NCBI GenBank assembly: GCA_016932475.1
Contig: JAFGCU010000082.1
Span: 1 to 61,150, forward strand
Length of the DNA stretch: 61,150 nt
Direction of reading: 5' to 3'
Source of the DNA: Anaerolineales bacterium
GTDB lineage: Bacteria > Chloroflexota > Anaerolineae > Anaerolineales > RBG-16-64-43
In this document: piece after piece, positions 50,600 to 60,379 of the stretch
How the letters are laid out: every line of letters begins with the position of its first letter
Position numbering within the stretch: position 1 is the stretch's first letter
Program-made: the position numbers and the translations under genes
The notes under the pieces: generated by a model
Told to the model about the DNA's origin: nothing
Databases searched by the model: none
What the model saw: only the letters and a program-made list of their open reading frames with translations

Positions 50600-52000
50600 G
50601 TGTCACTACTCAGACGAATCGAGCAAGGTCAGTCTCAGACGCCGCAGCAGGAGGATCTCAACGCATCCCGATTGGCGGAATTGCGCTCCCGCCGCCCGGC
50701 CTCCCAGGCCGCGACCGCGCAGGGAACCCGCGATGCGTATTTCGACCTCAAGACCCGCGTGCAAAACAAGCTCCTCGGGGAGCTTGATCCTTCCATGGAT
50801 GTCGGCCGGACGGCGGAAGTCCGCCGGACCATCGAGGAGTTGTTCGAGAATATTCTGGCGGAAGAGGCGATTGCCCTCTCCCGGGCCGAAAAGAAACGGC
50901 TGTTTGAAGCGATCGTCGCGGAAATACTCGGCTTCGGCCCGCTGGAACCGTTGTTGTCGGAAGAGGGCGTAACGGAAATCATGGTGAACGGCTCGAAGAA
51001 CGTATTCGTCGAGCGGAAAGGCAAAGTGGAGCGGGTGCCGGTAAGTTTCGAGAGCGACGACCACGTCATGCGGATCATCGACCGCATCGTCTCACCCCTC
51101 GGCCGGCGCATCGATGAATCCAGCCCGTACGTGGACGCGCGCCTTCCGGACGGTTCCCGCGTCAATGCCGTAATCCCGCCGATTTCGCTGGTCGGTCCGG
51201 TCCTGACCATCCGTAAATTCGCGAAAATCCCGATCACAATCGAGAATCTGATCGGCTTCGGCACCATCACCGCCGAAGCCGTGGAATTCCTCAAGGCCAG
51301 TGTGGTCTCGCGTTTGAACGTCGTTATTTCCGGCGGTACCGGTTCCGGGAAAACCACGCTGCTGAACATTCTTTCACAGTTCATCCCCGCCGATGAACGC
51401 ATTATCACCATCGAAAACGCCGCTGAACTTCAGCTCCGCCAGGAACATGTGGTGTCGCTGGAATCGCGCCCGCCCAACATCGAAGGCCGCGGTGAAGTGA
51501 CCATCCGCGATCTGGTGGTTAACGCGCTGCGGATGCGTCCCGAACGGATCGTGGTCGGAGAGGTTCGCGACGAAGCGGCGCTGGACATGCTGCAGGCGAT
51601 GAACACCGGCCATGACGGATCGATGACCACGCTCCACTCCAACAGCCCGCGGGATACGCTTTCCCGTCTGGAAACCATGGTGATGATGGCGGGGATGGAC
51701 CTTCCCTCCCGCGCCATCCGCGAGCAGATCGCCTCGGCTATCAACCTGATCGTCCATCAGGAGCGTCTGCGCGACGGATCCCGCCATGTGACGTACATAA
51801 CGGAAGTGCAGGGCATGGAAGGCGACGTCATCACGATGACCGACCTGTTTGTGTTTGAGCAGACGGGCATCGAGAGCGGCCGGGTGGTGGGCCGCCTGCG
51901 GCCGACCGGGCTGCGGCCCAAGTTCATGGACCGCATCGAAGCCAGCGGCATTCACCTGCCGGCGTCCGTATTCGGTATCGGGGAACGGATGCGGTATTGA
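50600..52000 (+). CDS. tadA: Tad secretion ATPase TadA/CpaF
   Basis: The start is a GTG at 50600 with AAGGAAG upstream. The 466-residue PilT/VirB11-type ATPase has an N-terminal domain and the motif [21 protein letters not shown], Walker [14 protein letters not shown] (K251), an Asp box ([12 protein letters not shown]), Walker B region [23 protein letters not shown] and the His box [10 protein letters not shown]. It powers extension, and in some bacteria retraction, of the Flp pilus. The gene is between tadZ and tadB in the standard order. Confidence 0.95.
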   Translation: MSLLRRIEQGQSQTPQQEDLNASRLAELRSRRPASQAATAQGTRDAYFDLKTRVQNKLLGELDPSMDVGRTAEVRRTIEELFENILAEEAIALSRAEKKRLFEAIVAEILGFGPLEPLLSEEGVTEIMVNGSKNVFVERKGKVERVPVSFESDDHVMRIIDRIVSPLGRRIDESSPYVDARLPDGSRVNAVIPPISLVGPVLTIRKFAKIPITIENLIGFGTITAEAVEFLKASVVSRLNVVISGGTGSGKTTLLNILSQFIPADERIITIENAAELQLRQEHVVSLESRPPNIEGRGEVTIRDLVVNALRMRPERIVVGEVRDEAALDMLQAMNTGHDGSMTTLHSNSPRDTLSRLETMVMMAGMDLPSRAIREQIASAINLIVHQERLRDGSRHVTYITEVQGMEGDVITMTDLFVFEQTGIESGRVVGRLRPTGLRPKFMDRIEASGIHLPASVFGIGERMRY

Positions 52001-52019
52001 TTTACCGCGGAGTGCCTTC

Positions 52020-52988
52020 ATGTCTCCCACGCTGATCTCCATCATCTTTGTTGCCATCGCGATCGGCCTCCTGGCATTTGCCTTTCTTGGTTCCGGAGAA
52101 TCCTCCGTCGAAGAAAGGCTGAGCCGGTATACGGAATTCTCCAGCAAATCCTCCGAAACGGAAGAGGCTAAGGAGGAGAAAAAGAAGAGCAGCCCGATCG
52201 CGGACTACCTCGATAAGTCGTTTGCCAAATCCAATTATTTTGAAAACGTATCCAAAGATCTCGCCCGGGCCGATCTGAAACTACGGCCCGCGGAATACTT
52301 CATGCTGATCATCATTGCGATCATCGGCGTCGGCACGATTACCGGAATATTGTTCAAAAGCATCATCTTCGGGGTGATCGGCGGCGTGGCGGGGATCTTC
52401 CTGCCGGGTTTATACGTGAAACAAAAGAAAAACGGACGCCTGCACAAGTTTGAAGACCAGATGGCGGATATGCTGAACCTGACGGTGAACAGCCTGCGGG
52501 CCGGCTATTCGGTGATCCAGGCGCTGGAATCCGTCGCCAAGGAAATGCCGGCGCCCGTCTCGGTGGAGATCCGCCGCGTGGTTCAGGAAGTGCAGATCGG
52601 CCTGACGCTGGACACGGCGCTCGAAAACCTGTTCCGCCGGATGGACAGCCCGGACCTCAAGCTGATCATCACCGCCATCAACATCCAGCGCGAGGTCGGC
52701 GGCAACCTGGCCGAAATTCTGGATACCATCTCCCACACCATCCGGGAACGGGTGCGGATCAAAGGCGAGATCCGCGTGCTGACCGCGCAGCAATCCATTA
52801 CCGGTTACCTGATCGGCTTCCTGCCGTTCGGGCTGGGCCTGTTCATCTACCTGTACAACCCCGAATATGTCGGAAAATTCTGGGCTCCGGAATCCCGCAC
52901 CTGCGGCATTCCGATGCTGATTTGCGGGTTTCTCCTGATCGTCGTCGGCTTCATCGCCGTACAGAAGATCGTTGCGATCGAGGTATAA
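52020..52988 (+). CDS. tadB: Tad pilus inner-membrane protein TadB
   Basis: The ATG at 52020 gives 322 residues; an upstream ORF extension overlaps tadA and is not used. It has an N-terminal helix, two central helices (about 95-130), the GspF/T2SSF motif region (FEDQMADMLNLTVNSLRAGYSV, then EVQIGLTLDTALENL and REVGGNLAEILDTISHTIRERV), and two C-terminal helices. It forms the platform for pilin assembly with TadC. The start lies 19 bases after tadA and 9 bases separate it from tadC. Confidence 0.93.
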   Translation: MSPTLISIIFVAIAIGLLAFAFLGSGESSVEERLSRYTEFSSKSSETEEAKEEKKKSSPIADYLDKSFAKSNYFENVSKDLARADLKLRPAEYFMLIIIAIIGVGTITGILFKSIIFGVIGGVAGIFLPGLYVKQKKNGRLHKFEDQMADMLNLTVNSLRAGYSVIQALESVAKEMPAPVSVEIRRVVQEVQIGLTLDTALENLFRRMDSPDLKLIITAINIQREVGGNLAEILDTISHTIRERVRIKGEIRVLTAQQSITGYLIGFLPFGLGLFIYLYNPEYVGKFWAPESRTCGIPMLICGFLLIVVGFIAVQKIVAIEV

Positions 52989-52997
52989 GGGAGAATC

Positions 52998-53939
52998 ATG
53001 CTAGTCGCGATTTTTATCGGGGTTGTGGTGATCGGGGCGGGCGTTCTGGTTTATGCGGCCATGAAAATGCCGAAAAACCAGAATCCACTGGACACCCGTC
53101 TGTCGGAATATGCCGGTCGGGAAGTGCCGATCAGCCTCGAAGAAATCGAATTACAGCAGCCTTTTCAAGAACGGATCATCCTGCCCATTCTCAAGGCCGT
53201 CAGCGACCTGATCGTCCGTTTCACCCCTGCGGCGAACATTCAAACCATTCAAAAGAAGCTGGATCTGGCGGGCAATCCCTGGAATCTCGAAGCGCCGGTG
53301 TATTGGTCGATGCAGATCGTCTTTGCCGTCGTCTTCGGCGGCTTGATGGTGTTCCTGTTCGTGTTCGGGTCCATGAAGCTGCAATGGTTCATGTCTTTGG
53401 GAATCATCGTGATGGGCACGGTGTTCGGGTATTATTTCCCGCGCTTGTATCTGGACAGCCGAATTTCACGGCGGCAGGAGAGCATCCGCAAAGCCATGCC
53501 GGATGCGCTGGACCTGCTGACCATCTGCGTCGAGGCCGGTCTGGGGTTCGATTCCGCGATGGCCAAAGTCACCGAGGAATGGGAAAATGAACTGGCGGCC
53601 GCCTTCGGCCGGGTGATTCAGGAAATTCGGCTCGGCAAGCTTCGGCGCGATGCGCTGCGCGACATGGCCGAACGGGTCGGAATCTCCGAGATGACAAGTT
53701 TCGTAGCGGCCATCGTGCAATCCGAACAATTGGGCGTCAGCATGTCGCGCGTGCTTCGGATTCAGGCCGACCAGATGCGCCTGAGACGGCGGCAGATCGC
53801 GGAAGAGAAAGCCCGCAAGGCGCCGGTGCTGATGATGATCCCGCTGGTGTTCCTGATCTTCCCTTCGATTCTGATCGTGCTTCTGGGACCCGCGGGGTTG
53901 ATTCTGGCCACCTCGCCGGTGGGATCAATGTTCTTTTGA
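52998..53939 (+). CDS. tadC: Tad pilus inner-membrane protein TadC
   Basis: The 313-residue protein starts at an ATG with AAGGGAG upstream. It has an N-terminal helix, two central helices, the T2SSF motif (RKAMPDALDLLTICVEAGLGFD, then EIRLGKLRRDALRDMAERV, then VQSEQLGVSMSRVLRIQADQMR), and two C-terminal helices. It is the partner of TadB. It closes the visible Tad set: no prepilin peptidase (tadV/cpaA), minor pilin genes or secretin follow. Confidence 0.93.
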   Translation: MLVAIFIGVVVIGAGVLVYAAMKMPKNQNPLDTRLSEYAGREVPISLEEIELQQPFQERIILPILKAVSDLIVRFTPAANIQTIQKKLDLAGNPWNLEAPVYWSMQIVFAVVFGGLMVFLFVFGSMKLQWFMSLGIIVMGTVFGYYFPRLYLDSRISRRQESIRKAMPDALDLLTICVEAGLGFDSAMAKVTEEWENELAAAFGRVIQEIRLGKLRRDALRDMAERVGISEMTSFVAAIVQSEQLGVSMSRVLRIQADQMRLRRRQIAEEKARKAPVLMMIPLVFLIFPSILIVLLGPAGLILATSPVGSMFF

Positions 53940-53959
53940 GGATAACAGGTAAACGGGTC

Positions 53960-54694
53960 ATGATCCGAAGGTATTCGGCGATCGAAAGGCGGACCCGCAC
54001 GTTTTTTTCCTTCCTGCTTGACCTCGTTTTTCCACCCCGCTGCGTCTCCTGCCGAACACTGGGCCGGCGCATCTGCGAGCCGTGTGCCGCCGACATTTCC
54101 TGGATAGAAAGCAACTTCTGCCCGCAATGCGGCCTGCCCCTGGATGGACAAAAAAACCACACCTGCATCGATCCGGCCTGCCTGGGGTTTGTCCGTTCGG
54201 CGGCGGTCTTCTCGGGTACGGTACGCAAAGCACTGCACGCGCTGAAATATTATTCCGACCGCACCCTGGCGGAGCAGCTGGTCCGCCGGGCACACAGCCA
54301 TTGGAATCCGCCTTCTTGGGATTTCGATACCCTCGTGCCCGTCCCGCTCGGACGGAAACGCGAGCGGCGGCGCGGCTATAACCAATCGCTTCTCCTGGCG
54401 GAAGCGCTCTCCTGCCTGGTGGGCATCCCGGTGGATTCCCGCAGCCTCACCCGGGTGCGCGAAACCCAGTCCCAGGTGGGGTTGTCGATCCAGGCCCGAA
54501 AAGAAAACACCGCGGATGCCTTCCGGGCGTCCGGAGTCCGCTTGCGAAAAGTGCTTCTGGTGGATGACGTTTGCACCACGGGGGCGACCTTGCAAAGCTG
54601 CGCCGAGGCGCTGATCCAGGCAGGATCGACCCGGGTCGGCGCATTGACGATCGCCCGAGCCGTTTTGCCCGCCGCCCGTCAGGAATTGAATTAA
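53960..54694 (+). CDS. ComF-family phosphoribosyltransferase-like protein
   Basis: The ATG at 53960 is chosen over a TTG that overlaps the tadC stop. The 244-residue product has an N-terminal zinc-binding region (CVSCRTLGRRICEPC, then CPQCGLPLDG) and a PRTase type I domain with KYYSDRTLAEQLV and the PRPP loop VLLVDDVCTTGATL. RRRGYNQSLLLAEAL is the ComF family signature. Members take part in DNA uptake during natural competence in some bacteria. The gene follows tadC by 20 bases and precedes hpf by 24, so it may be read with the Tad operon. Confidence 0.88.
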   Translation: MIRRYSAIERRTRTFFSFLLDLVFPPRCVSCRTLGRRICEPCAADISWIESNFCPQCGLPLDGQKNHTCIDPACLGFVRSAAVFSGTVRKALHALKYYSDRTLAEQLVRRAHSHWNPPSWDFDTLVPVPLGRKRERRRGYNQSLLLAEALSCLVGIPVDSRSLTRVRETQSQVGLSIQARKENTADAFRASGVRLRKVLLVDDVCTTGATLQSCAEALIQAGSTRVGALTIARAVLPAARQELN

Positions 54695-54718
54695 ATCCAT
54701 TTCAACAGGAGGACACGC

Positions 54719-55279
54719 ATGACCATCCAAATCCTAGTTAATGCTTCCGGAATGGAGATGACCCCTCACCTGAAGGAATATGTCGAGAAGAAAATAAATA
54801 AACTGAGCAAAATTCTTGAGAACATCGATGAAGCCCGGGTGGAATTGAGGTACGACGGCTCGCTTCGAAGCGATTCCGACAAGCATGTCGCCCAAATGAC
54901 AGTCCGCGGAAGGGACCTGCTGCTGCGGGCCGAGGAACGCAGCAACGATATTTACACGTCGGTCGACACCGCGCTGGACAAGCTGCACCGCCGGGTGGAT
55001 AAATTCAAGGGCAAGCGCCTGCGCGGCCGCGTGGACCCCGGTCCGCTCAAGGGTGGCGCCATGGAGCCGGAGGCCCAAGAATCCGCATCCGATAGGCCGA
55101 TCGTCCGCAGGAAAAAATTCATCCTCGAACCGATGAGCGAACTGGAAGCCATCGAGCAGATGCACATGCTGGGGCACGAAGATTTCTTCCTCTTCCAGAA
55201 TGTGCGCACGGCGGCTGTGAATGTGATTTATAAACGGAGGGATGGAACATTCGGTATTTTGGAACCGGATATTCGCTGA
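54719..55279 (+). CDS. hpf: Long-form ribosome hibernation promoting factor
   Basis: The 186-residue protein starts at an ATG with AGGAGG upstream. The N-terminal S30AE domain (about 1-100) reads MTIQILVNASGMEMTPHLKEYVEKKINKL. A charged linker leads to the C-terminal domain (about 130-186; KFILEPMSELEAIEQMHMLGHEDFFLFQN), which marks the long form that makes 100S ribosome dimers. It acts on idle ribosomes in stationary phase. It follows the comF-like gene by 24 bases and ends in a strong terminator. Confidence 0.95.
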   Translation: MTIQILVNASGMEMTPHLKEYVEKKINKLSKILENIDEARVELRYDGSLRSDSDKHVAQMTVRGRDLLLRAEERSNDIYTSVDTALDKLHRRVDKFKGKRLRGRVDPGPLKGGAMEPEAQESASDRPIVRRKKFILEPMSELEAIEQMHMLGHEDFFLFQNVRTAAVNVIYKRRDGTFGILEPDIR

Positions 55280-55284
55280 GGCAT

Positions 55285-55314
55285 CCGCGGGCGCAAACAG
55301 CGCCCGCGGTCTTT
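55285..55314 (+). terminator. Terminator of hpf
   Basis: A 10-bp GC-rich perfect stem (55285-55294 with 55300-55309) with a 5-base loop is followed by TCTTT, just before the convergent permease gene. Confidence 0.88.
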
Positions 55315-56080
55315 ATCGGCTGGTGTGAAGCCCCCAGCGTTCTCGAATCCGCACTTCGACGGGCGCAAACACGAGGAAATCCACCAGCAGCCCGATCAGA
55401 ACGATCATCAGCATGACCGAGATTACCTGAGCCATGTCGTTGAGTTCGCGGCCCATGGTCAGCAAGTGCCCTAGGCTGGCCATGCCGCCGTAATACAGCA
55501 ACTCTCCGGCCATGAGGGATCTCCAGGCAAAAGACCATCCCAGCTTCATCCCCGAGACAATCGAAGGAAGCGCGGCCGGCAGGATGACGCGGGAGTAGAG
55601 CTGGAAGCCGGCGGCTCCCATGGTTTTGGCGGCTTGCAGGAACAGGGGCGGGGTGTTGCGGATGCCGTCCGCCGTGGAGAGCGAGATGGATAGGACGGCC
55701 CCCATGATGACGACAAAGATAATCGCCTTCTCCGACAGGCCAAACCACAACAGCGCCAGCGGCAGCCAGCACACGCTGGGCAGCGCCTGCAAACCCAGGA
55801 TCACGGAGCCGACGGTTTTTTGCACAATCGGGATCCGCCCGACGAACAATCCCAGAGTGATCCCCAGCAGCAAGGAAATCCCGTACCCCACCGCGAGACG
55901 CCGAAGGCTGATCAGGATCGCCAGCGGATAACTGCCGTCCGCAAACCCATACCACATGGAAGCAAGCACGCTGGTGAAAGACGGAAATATGTATCCCGGC
56001 CAGATCTCCAGCCGGGCCACGACCTCCCAAAGGATGATCAGCAGGCCGAAGAAGCCAATTCTAGTCAGCCAATTCTTCAT
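55313..56080 (-). CDS. ABC transporter permease (NitT/TauT type)
   Basis: The 255-residue protein has six helices and the EAA loop region AAKTMGAAGFQLYSRVILPAALPSIVSGMKLG of the SsuC/TauC family. It imports sulfonates, nitrate, taurine or related compounds. Its start lies inside the end of the ATPase gene, a 20-base overlap, so the pair is tightly coupled. No substrate-binding protein gene lies in this window beside it. Confidence 0.92.
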   Translation of the reverse strand: MKNWLTRIGFFGLLIILWEVVARLEIWPGYIFPSFTSVLASMWYGFADGSYPLAILISLRRLAVGYGISLLLGITLGLFVGRIPIVQKTVGSVILGLQALPSVCWLPLALLWFGLSEKAIIFVVIMGAVLSISLSTADGIRNTPPLFLQAAKTMGAAGFQLYSRVILPAALPSIVSGMKLGWSFAWRSLMAGELLYYGGMASLGHLLTMGRELNDMAQVISVMLMIVLIGLLVDFLVFAPVEVRIRERWGLHTSR

Positions 56081-56855
56081 GATCCAGATCCTTTTTGTTG
56101 GCCGCGAGGACCTCTTCGCGCAGGTCGGATAACACCTCGCGAACCGCCTCGACCAGCGCGAAATCCTCGATGTGGCGCGGGCGGGGGAGTTCGCACCGAA
56201 ATTCCTTTTTCAGCCGTCCGGGCCGCGCGGAAAGCAGGAGCACGCGGTCTCCCAGAACGAACGCTTCGCGCACGTTATGCGTCACAAACAGGATCGTGGT
56301 CCCGGTTTTCTGCCAGATCTCCTGCATTTCCGTATGGAGCATGTCCCGCGTCTGGGCATCCAGCGCCGCGAACGGCTCGTCCATGAGCAGAATATCCGGC
56401 TCGAGCGCCAGCGCCCTGGCCAAGGCGACGCGTTGTTTCATTCCACCGGAAAGTTCGTGGGTGTACGCTTTTCGAAAACTGCTTAATCCCACCAGCCGCA
56501 GGTATTCCAGTATCTTTTTGGATTGATCCTTTTTCGGAACACCCGCGCAATCCAAGCCAAAGGACACATTGTCCATTACGTTCAACCAGGGGAACAAGGC
56601 AGGCTCCTGGAAGATGACCACCCGGTCCCGTCCGGAGCCCGTGATCTCCTTGTTGTCCACCAGAATGCGCCCGGAATCCGCTTTTTCCAAACCCGCAATG
56701 AGGTGCAGAAGGGTCGATTTCCCGCAACCCGACGGCCCCAGCAGGCATATGAACTCCCCGGCTTTCACATCGAACGATATATTTCTAAGCGCGGGCGTGG
56801 ATTCACGATGGCTGTGGAGAAAAACCTTCGTCAGTGACTGGACGGATAATTTCAA
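56061..56855 (-). CDS. ABC transporter ATP-binding protein (SsuB/TauB type)
   Basis: The start is a TTG at 56855 with AGGAG five bases upstream. A longer ORF would add unconvincing sequence. The 264-residue protein has Walker A GPSGCGKSTLL, the Q-loop VIFQEPALFPWLNVMDNV, signature LSGGMKQRVALARAL, Walker B LLMDEPFAALDAQTR and the switch His in FVTHNVREA. The set matches nitrate/sulfonate/taurine-type importers. It overlaps the permease gene by 20 bases. Divergent from ligA. Confidence 0.93.
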   Translation of the reverse strand: MKLSVQSLTKVFLHSHRESTPALRNISFDVKAGEFICLLGPSGCGKSTLLHLIAGLEKADSGRILVDNKEITGSGRDRVVIFQEPALFPWLNVMDNVSFGLDCAGVPKKDQSKKILEYLRLVGLSSFRKAYTHELSGGMKQRVALARALALEPDILLMDEPFAALDAQTRDMLHTEMQEIWQKTGTTILFVTHNVREAFVLGDRVLLLSARPGRLKKEFRCELPRPRHIEDFALVEAVREVLSDLREEVLAANKKDLDHEELAD

Positions 56856-57053
56856 CGCTTCTCCTGTGTGAAAAAGGGCGGGCACCGGCGGCGCGCGGAC
56901 GGCAGCCGCGGTTTCCCAGGCGATGCGGGCGGATAAGGAAGGCATCTGCCTGGACGAGAGCCCTTATCCGGGTTCTCGCGCAACTTCATACTGGAGTAGA
57001 ATTATACAGTATTCTTCCGATTGCGGCATCCCTGCAGAAAGAGAAAATCCGGC

Positions 57054-59099
57054 ATGGAATTGAAAAATGCGGCTGCAAGAATGCAGGCCCTGGCCAGAGA
57101 AATTCTCCATCACGATTACCGGTATTACATTCTGAATTCCCCGGTCATCAGCGATTCGGAATACGACCGGCTGATGCGCGAATTAAAGGAGCTGGAAGAA
57201 AAATTCCCGGAATTAAAATCTCCGGAATCGCCCACCCAGCGGGTCGGCGGCGCGGTATCCGAAAAATTCGCCCGTGTTTCGCATCCCCAGCCGGTGCTCA
57301 GCCTTGGCAACGCCTTTTCTCCTGAAGAGCTCGTCGCCTGGTACGAGCGAATTCTGAAACTGTCGGCCGAGGTGCGGACCTCCTCGTTTGTGATGGAACC
57401 GAAAATCGACGGGTTGACCGTCATCCTCCATTATGCGGACGGCGTGTTTCAGCTGGGGGCGACGCGGGGAGACGGAACGCAAGGGGAGGATATCACTCCC
57501 AACTTGCGGACGGTGCGTTCGCTTCCCCTGCGCATTCCGGCGGATCCGAAACATGCCGGTGCCCTCCCGCGCCGGCTTGTCGTCCGGGGCGAGGCTTTCT
57601 TCCCCGTCGCCGAATTCGAAAAATTAAACGCGCGCCTGGCCCAGCACGGCGAGAAGACCTATGTCAATCCGCGCAATGCCGCCTCGGGCGCGCTGCGCCA
57701 GCTGGATTCCCGCTTGACCGCGGATCGTCCGATCGACCTTTTATGCTATTCGGTCATGGTTTGGGACGGCGACGGCGCCCCCCAGACTCAATGGGAAACG
57801 TTGGCGGCGCTCAAGGGACTGGGGTTCCCCGTGCCTGTGATGGCGGAGCGGGCGGAAAGCATCGACGGGGTGATCCGCTTCTGCAAAGTTTTCGAAAGCA
57901 AGCGGGATTCTTTCCCGTTCGAAACCGACGGCATGGTCGTCAAGCTCGATAATCTCCGGCTGGCTGCGGAGCTCGGGTACGCGGGCAAGGATCCGCGCGG
58001 AGCGATTGCTTATAAATTTGCATCCCGGGAAGTGAGCACGACCCTGACCGCCATCGGCGTGAATGTCGGGCGGACGGGCGTGCTCACCCCGTATGCCGTT
58101 CTGGAACCGGTTTCCATCGGAGGCGTGACCGTCAGCCGAGCCACCCTGCATAATTTTGATTTCATACAGGAGCGCGACATCCGCCTGGGCGACCGGGTCA
58201 TGCTCAAGCGGGCGGGGGACGTCATTCCATATGTCATCGGTCCGGTCGCGGACGTCCGGACCGGGAGGGAAAAGCGCTACGAACCACCCGCGAAGTGCCC
58301 CTCCTGTCAGGAACCTGTGCGCAGGGCGGAAGGGGAGGTCGCCTATTATTGCATCAACTCCGGGTGTCCGGATCAACTGGTGCGGAACCTGGAGCATTTC
58401 GCCTCCCGCAGCGCGATGGATATCGAAGGATTGGGTATCAAGATCGTCGAACAACTCGCGCAATCCGGACTGGTCAAGGACCTCGCGGACGTTTACGATC
58501 TGACCTTGAAGGATCTTCTCGGCCTGGAAGGTTTTAAGGAGAAGAAAGCGCAGAATCTTCTGGATTCCATTGCGGCCTCCAAGCGGCAAACCCTGCCTCG
58601 CCTGCTGACCGGAATAGGAATTCCGGGTGTCGGCGAAGTCATGGCGGCGGATCTGGCGGCGGAGTTCGGAAACCTGGATGCGTTGAAGGACGCATCACGC
58701 GAACGGCTGCAACAGATCGAAGGCGTCGGACCGAATATCGGCGAAGCGATTGTGGATTGGTTTTCCAGAAAGCCGAACCGCCGCCTGCTGGACCGGCTGC
58801 GCCGGCATGGCATTTGGCCCGAACTTGCGCGGAAGGAGGCGCTGCCCGGTTCCAATCCCTTGGCGGGGAAGATCTTCGTCATCACCGGCACGCTGCAAAA
58901 ATACTCACGCGAACAGGCCAAATCCAGTATCGAATTACTCGGCGGGAAAACCACCGACAGCGTGTCCAAAAAAACCGACTACCTTGTCGTCGGAGCGGAC
59001 CCCGGCGCCAAACTGCAAAAGGCCGGATCCCTGGGCGTCACCATCCTGGATGAACCGGCATTTGAAAAAATGATCTCCTCCGGGGGAAAACCGGGTTGA
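57054..59099 (+). CDS. ligA: NAD-dependent DNA ligase LigA
   Basis: The ATG at 57054 gives 681 residues; the ORF begins 33 bases earlier. Domains follow the standard order: Ia (HHDYRYYILNSPVISDSEYDRLM), adenylation with K117 in MEPKIDG, OB-fold, a zinc finger (CPSCQEPVRR...YCINSGCPDQ), helix-hairpin-helix repeats (about 505-600) and a C-terminal BRCT (about 600-681; GKIFVITGTLQKYSREQ). It seals nicks in replication and repair. The stop overlaps the next start by 4 bases. Confidence 0.97.
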   Translation: MELKNAAARMQALAREILHHDYRYYILNSPVISDSEYDRLMRELKELEEKFPELKSPESPTQRVGGAVSEKFARVSHPQPVLSLGNAFSPEELVAWYERILKLSAEVRTSSFVMEPKIDGLTVILHYADGVFQLGATRGDGTQGEDITPNLRTVRSLPLRIPADPKHAGALPRRLVVRGEAFFPVAEFEKLNARLAQHGEKTYVNPRNAASGALRQLDSRLTADRPIDLLCYSVMVWDGDGAPQTQWETLAALKGLGFPVPVMAERAESIDGVIRFCKVFESKRDSFPFETDGMVVKLDNLRLAAELGYAGKDPRGAIAYKFASREVSTTLTAIGVNVGRTGVLTPYAVLEPVSIGGVTVSRATLHNFDFIQERDIRLGDRVMLKRAGDVIPYVIGPVADVRTGREKRYEPPAKCPSCQEPVRRAEGEVAYYCINSGCPDQLVRNLEHFASRSAMDIEGLGIKIVEQLAQSGLVKDLADVYDLTLKDLLGLEGFKEKKAQNLLDSIAASKRQTLPRLLTGIGIPGVGEVMAADLAAEFGNLDALKDASRERLQQIEGVGPNIGEAIVDWFSRKPNRRLLDRLRRHGIWPELARKEALPGSNPLAGKIFVITGTLQKYSREQAKSSIELLGGKTTDSVSKKTDYLVVGADPGAKLQKAGSLGVTILDEPAFEKMISSGGKPG

Positions 59100-60295
59100 G
59101 CGAATTCCGTCTGTTCCTCAAGCCGGGCCGCGAGAAATCCATCCGGCAGAAGCATCCCTGGATTTTTTCCGGCGCGGTGGACAAGACCACGGGAGACCCC
59201 GACCCCGGCGAAACGGTCGAAGTGTACGATTCGCGCGGCAAATGGCTTGCCCGCGCCGGATACAGCCCGCATTCGCAAATCGCCGCGCGGATCTGGACGT
59301 GGGACCCGGGCCAGGCTGTCGATGCCGATTTTTTCCGGCAGTTGATTCTGCAGGCGTCGGAGCTGAGAAAACCGCTTAAGGAGTACACCGACGGCTACAG
59401 GTTGGTCCATGCGGAAAACGACGGCCTCCCCGGAGTCATTGTGGACCGCTACGGCGCCTTCCTGGTCGTCCAATTTCTTTCCGCCGCCGCCGACCGCTGG
59501 AAAAGCACTTTGACAATGCTGCTGAGCCGTCTGGAGGGTGTAGAGGGAGTTTATGAAAGGTCGGATGCCGACGTGCGGGAAAAGGAACACCTTCCCGCGT
59601 TTGCAGGCCTCCTGCACGGGGACGAACCGCCGGAGAGGATAACAATCCGGGAGGGCGGGTGGCATTTCCTGGTCGACATCCGCGAAGGCCATAAGACGGG
59701 CTTCTATCTGGATCAGCGGGACAACCGCCGGATCCTGCATGACCTGGTGTCGACATTCATCCATAACGGGAACGTCCTGAATGTTTTTTCCTACACCGGG
59801 GCATTCGCCGTCGCCGCCTATTCGGCCGGGGCAATCCATGTCCTGAACGTGGATTCCTCGCAGGCGGCGCTGGAAGCGATCCGCGATCAATTTTCCGTGA
59901 ATGGATTAACCGACGCCCCGCAAGCATTTCAAGCCGGGAACGCTTTTGAAGTATTGAGAGCGTTCCGTGATCAAAAGCGCCAGTTTGATGTGGTTATCCT
60001 TGATCCGCCCAAATTTGCGTCATCGCAAAAAGACCTGTACAAGGCTGCGCGGGCATATAAGGACATTAATTGGTTAGCTACGCGCATAACCCGCCCGGGA
60101 GGCTTATTGCTGACCTTTTCCTGCTCCGGGTTGGTTGGCGAGGATTTATTCCAAAAAATCGTTTTTTCGGCAACGTTGGATGCCGGGAGGGATGCTCAAA
60201 TCCTTAACAGACTAGGTCAGCCAATGGATCATCCCATTCGGCTTACCTTCCCGGAGGGACAGTATCTGAAGGGTTTGGCATGCCGTATCCTTTGA
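59096..60295 (+). CDS. rlmI: RlmI-type 23S rRNA cytosine-C5 methyltransferase
   Basis: The start is a TTG at 59096 that overlaps the ligA stop. The 399-residue protein has an N-terminal PUA-like domain (VYDSRGKWLARAGYSPHSQI), a central domain, and a SAM methyltransferase domain with VLNVFSYTGAFAVAAYSAGA, motif IV ILDPPKFA and motif VI TFSCSGL, where Cys is the likely catalytic residue. RlmI methylates C1962 of 23S rRNA. Related RlmK or YccW-type enzymes look alike, so the exact target is likely but not certain. The gene is coupled to ligA by overlap. Confidence 0.87.
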   Translation: MSEFRLFLKPGREKSIRQKHPWIFSGAVDKTTGDPDPGETVEVYDSRGKWLARAGYSPHSQIAARIWTWDPGQAVDADFFRQLILQASELRKPLKEYTDGYRLVHAENDGLPGVIVDRYGAFLVVQFLSAAADRWKSTLTMLLSRLEGVEGVYERSDADVREKEHLPAFAGLLHGDEPPERITIREGGWHFLVDIREGHKTGFYLDQRDNRRILHDLVSTFIHNGNVLNVFSYTGAFAVAAYSAGAIHVLNVDSSQAALEAIRDQFSVNGLTDAPQAFQAGNAFEVLRAFRDQKRQFDVVILDPPKFASSQKDLYKAARAYKDINWLATRITRPGGLLLTFSCSGLVGEDLFQKIVFSATLDAGRDAQILNRLGQPMDHPIRLTFPEGQYLKGLACRIL

Positions 60296-60314
60296 AGCCC
60301 TATGAATAATAAAG

Positions 60315-60345
60315 GGAGGCGCAAGCAGAGTCGCGCCTCCTTGTT
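60315..60345 (+). terminator. Terminator after the rlmI-like gene
   Basis: GGAGGCGC and GCGCCTCC form an 8-bp stem with a 10-base loop, followed by TTGTT, in a convergent gap. Confidence 0.8.
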
Positions 60346-60379
60346 ACCCAGCATATTTAAGTCGGGCTGAGTAGATACT

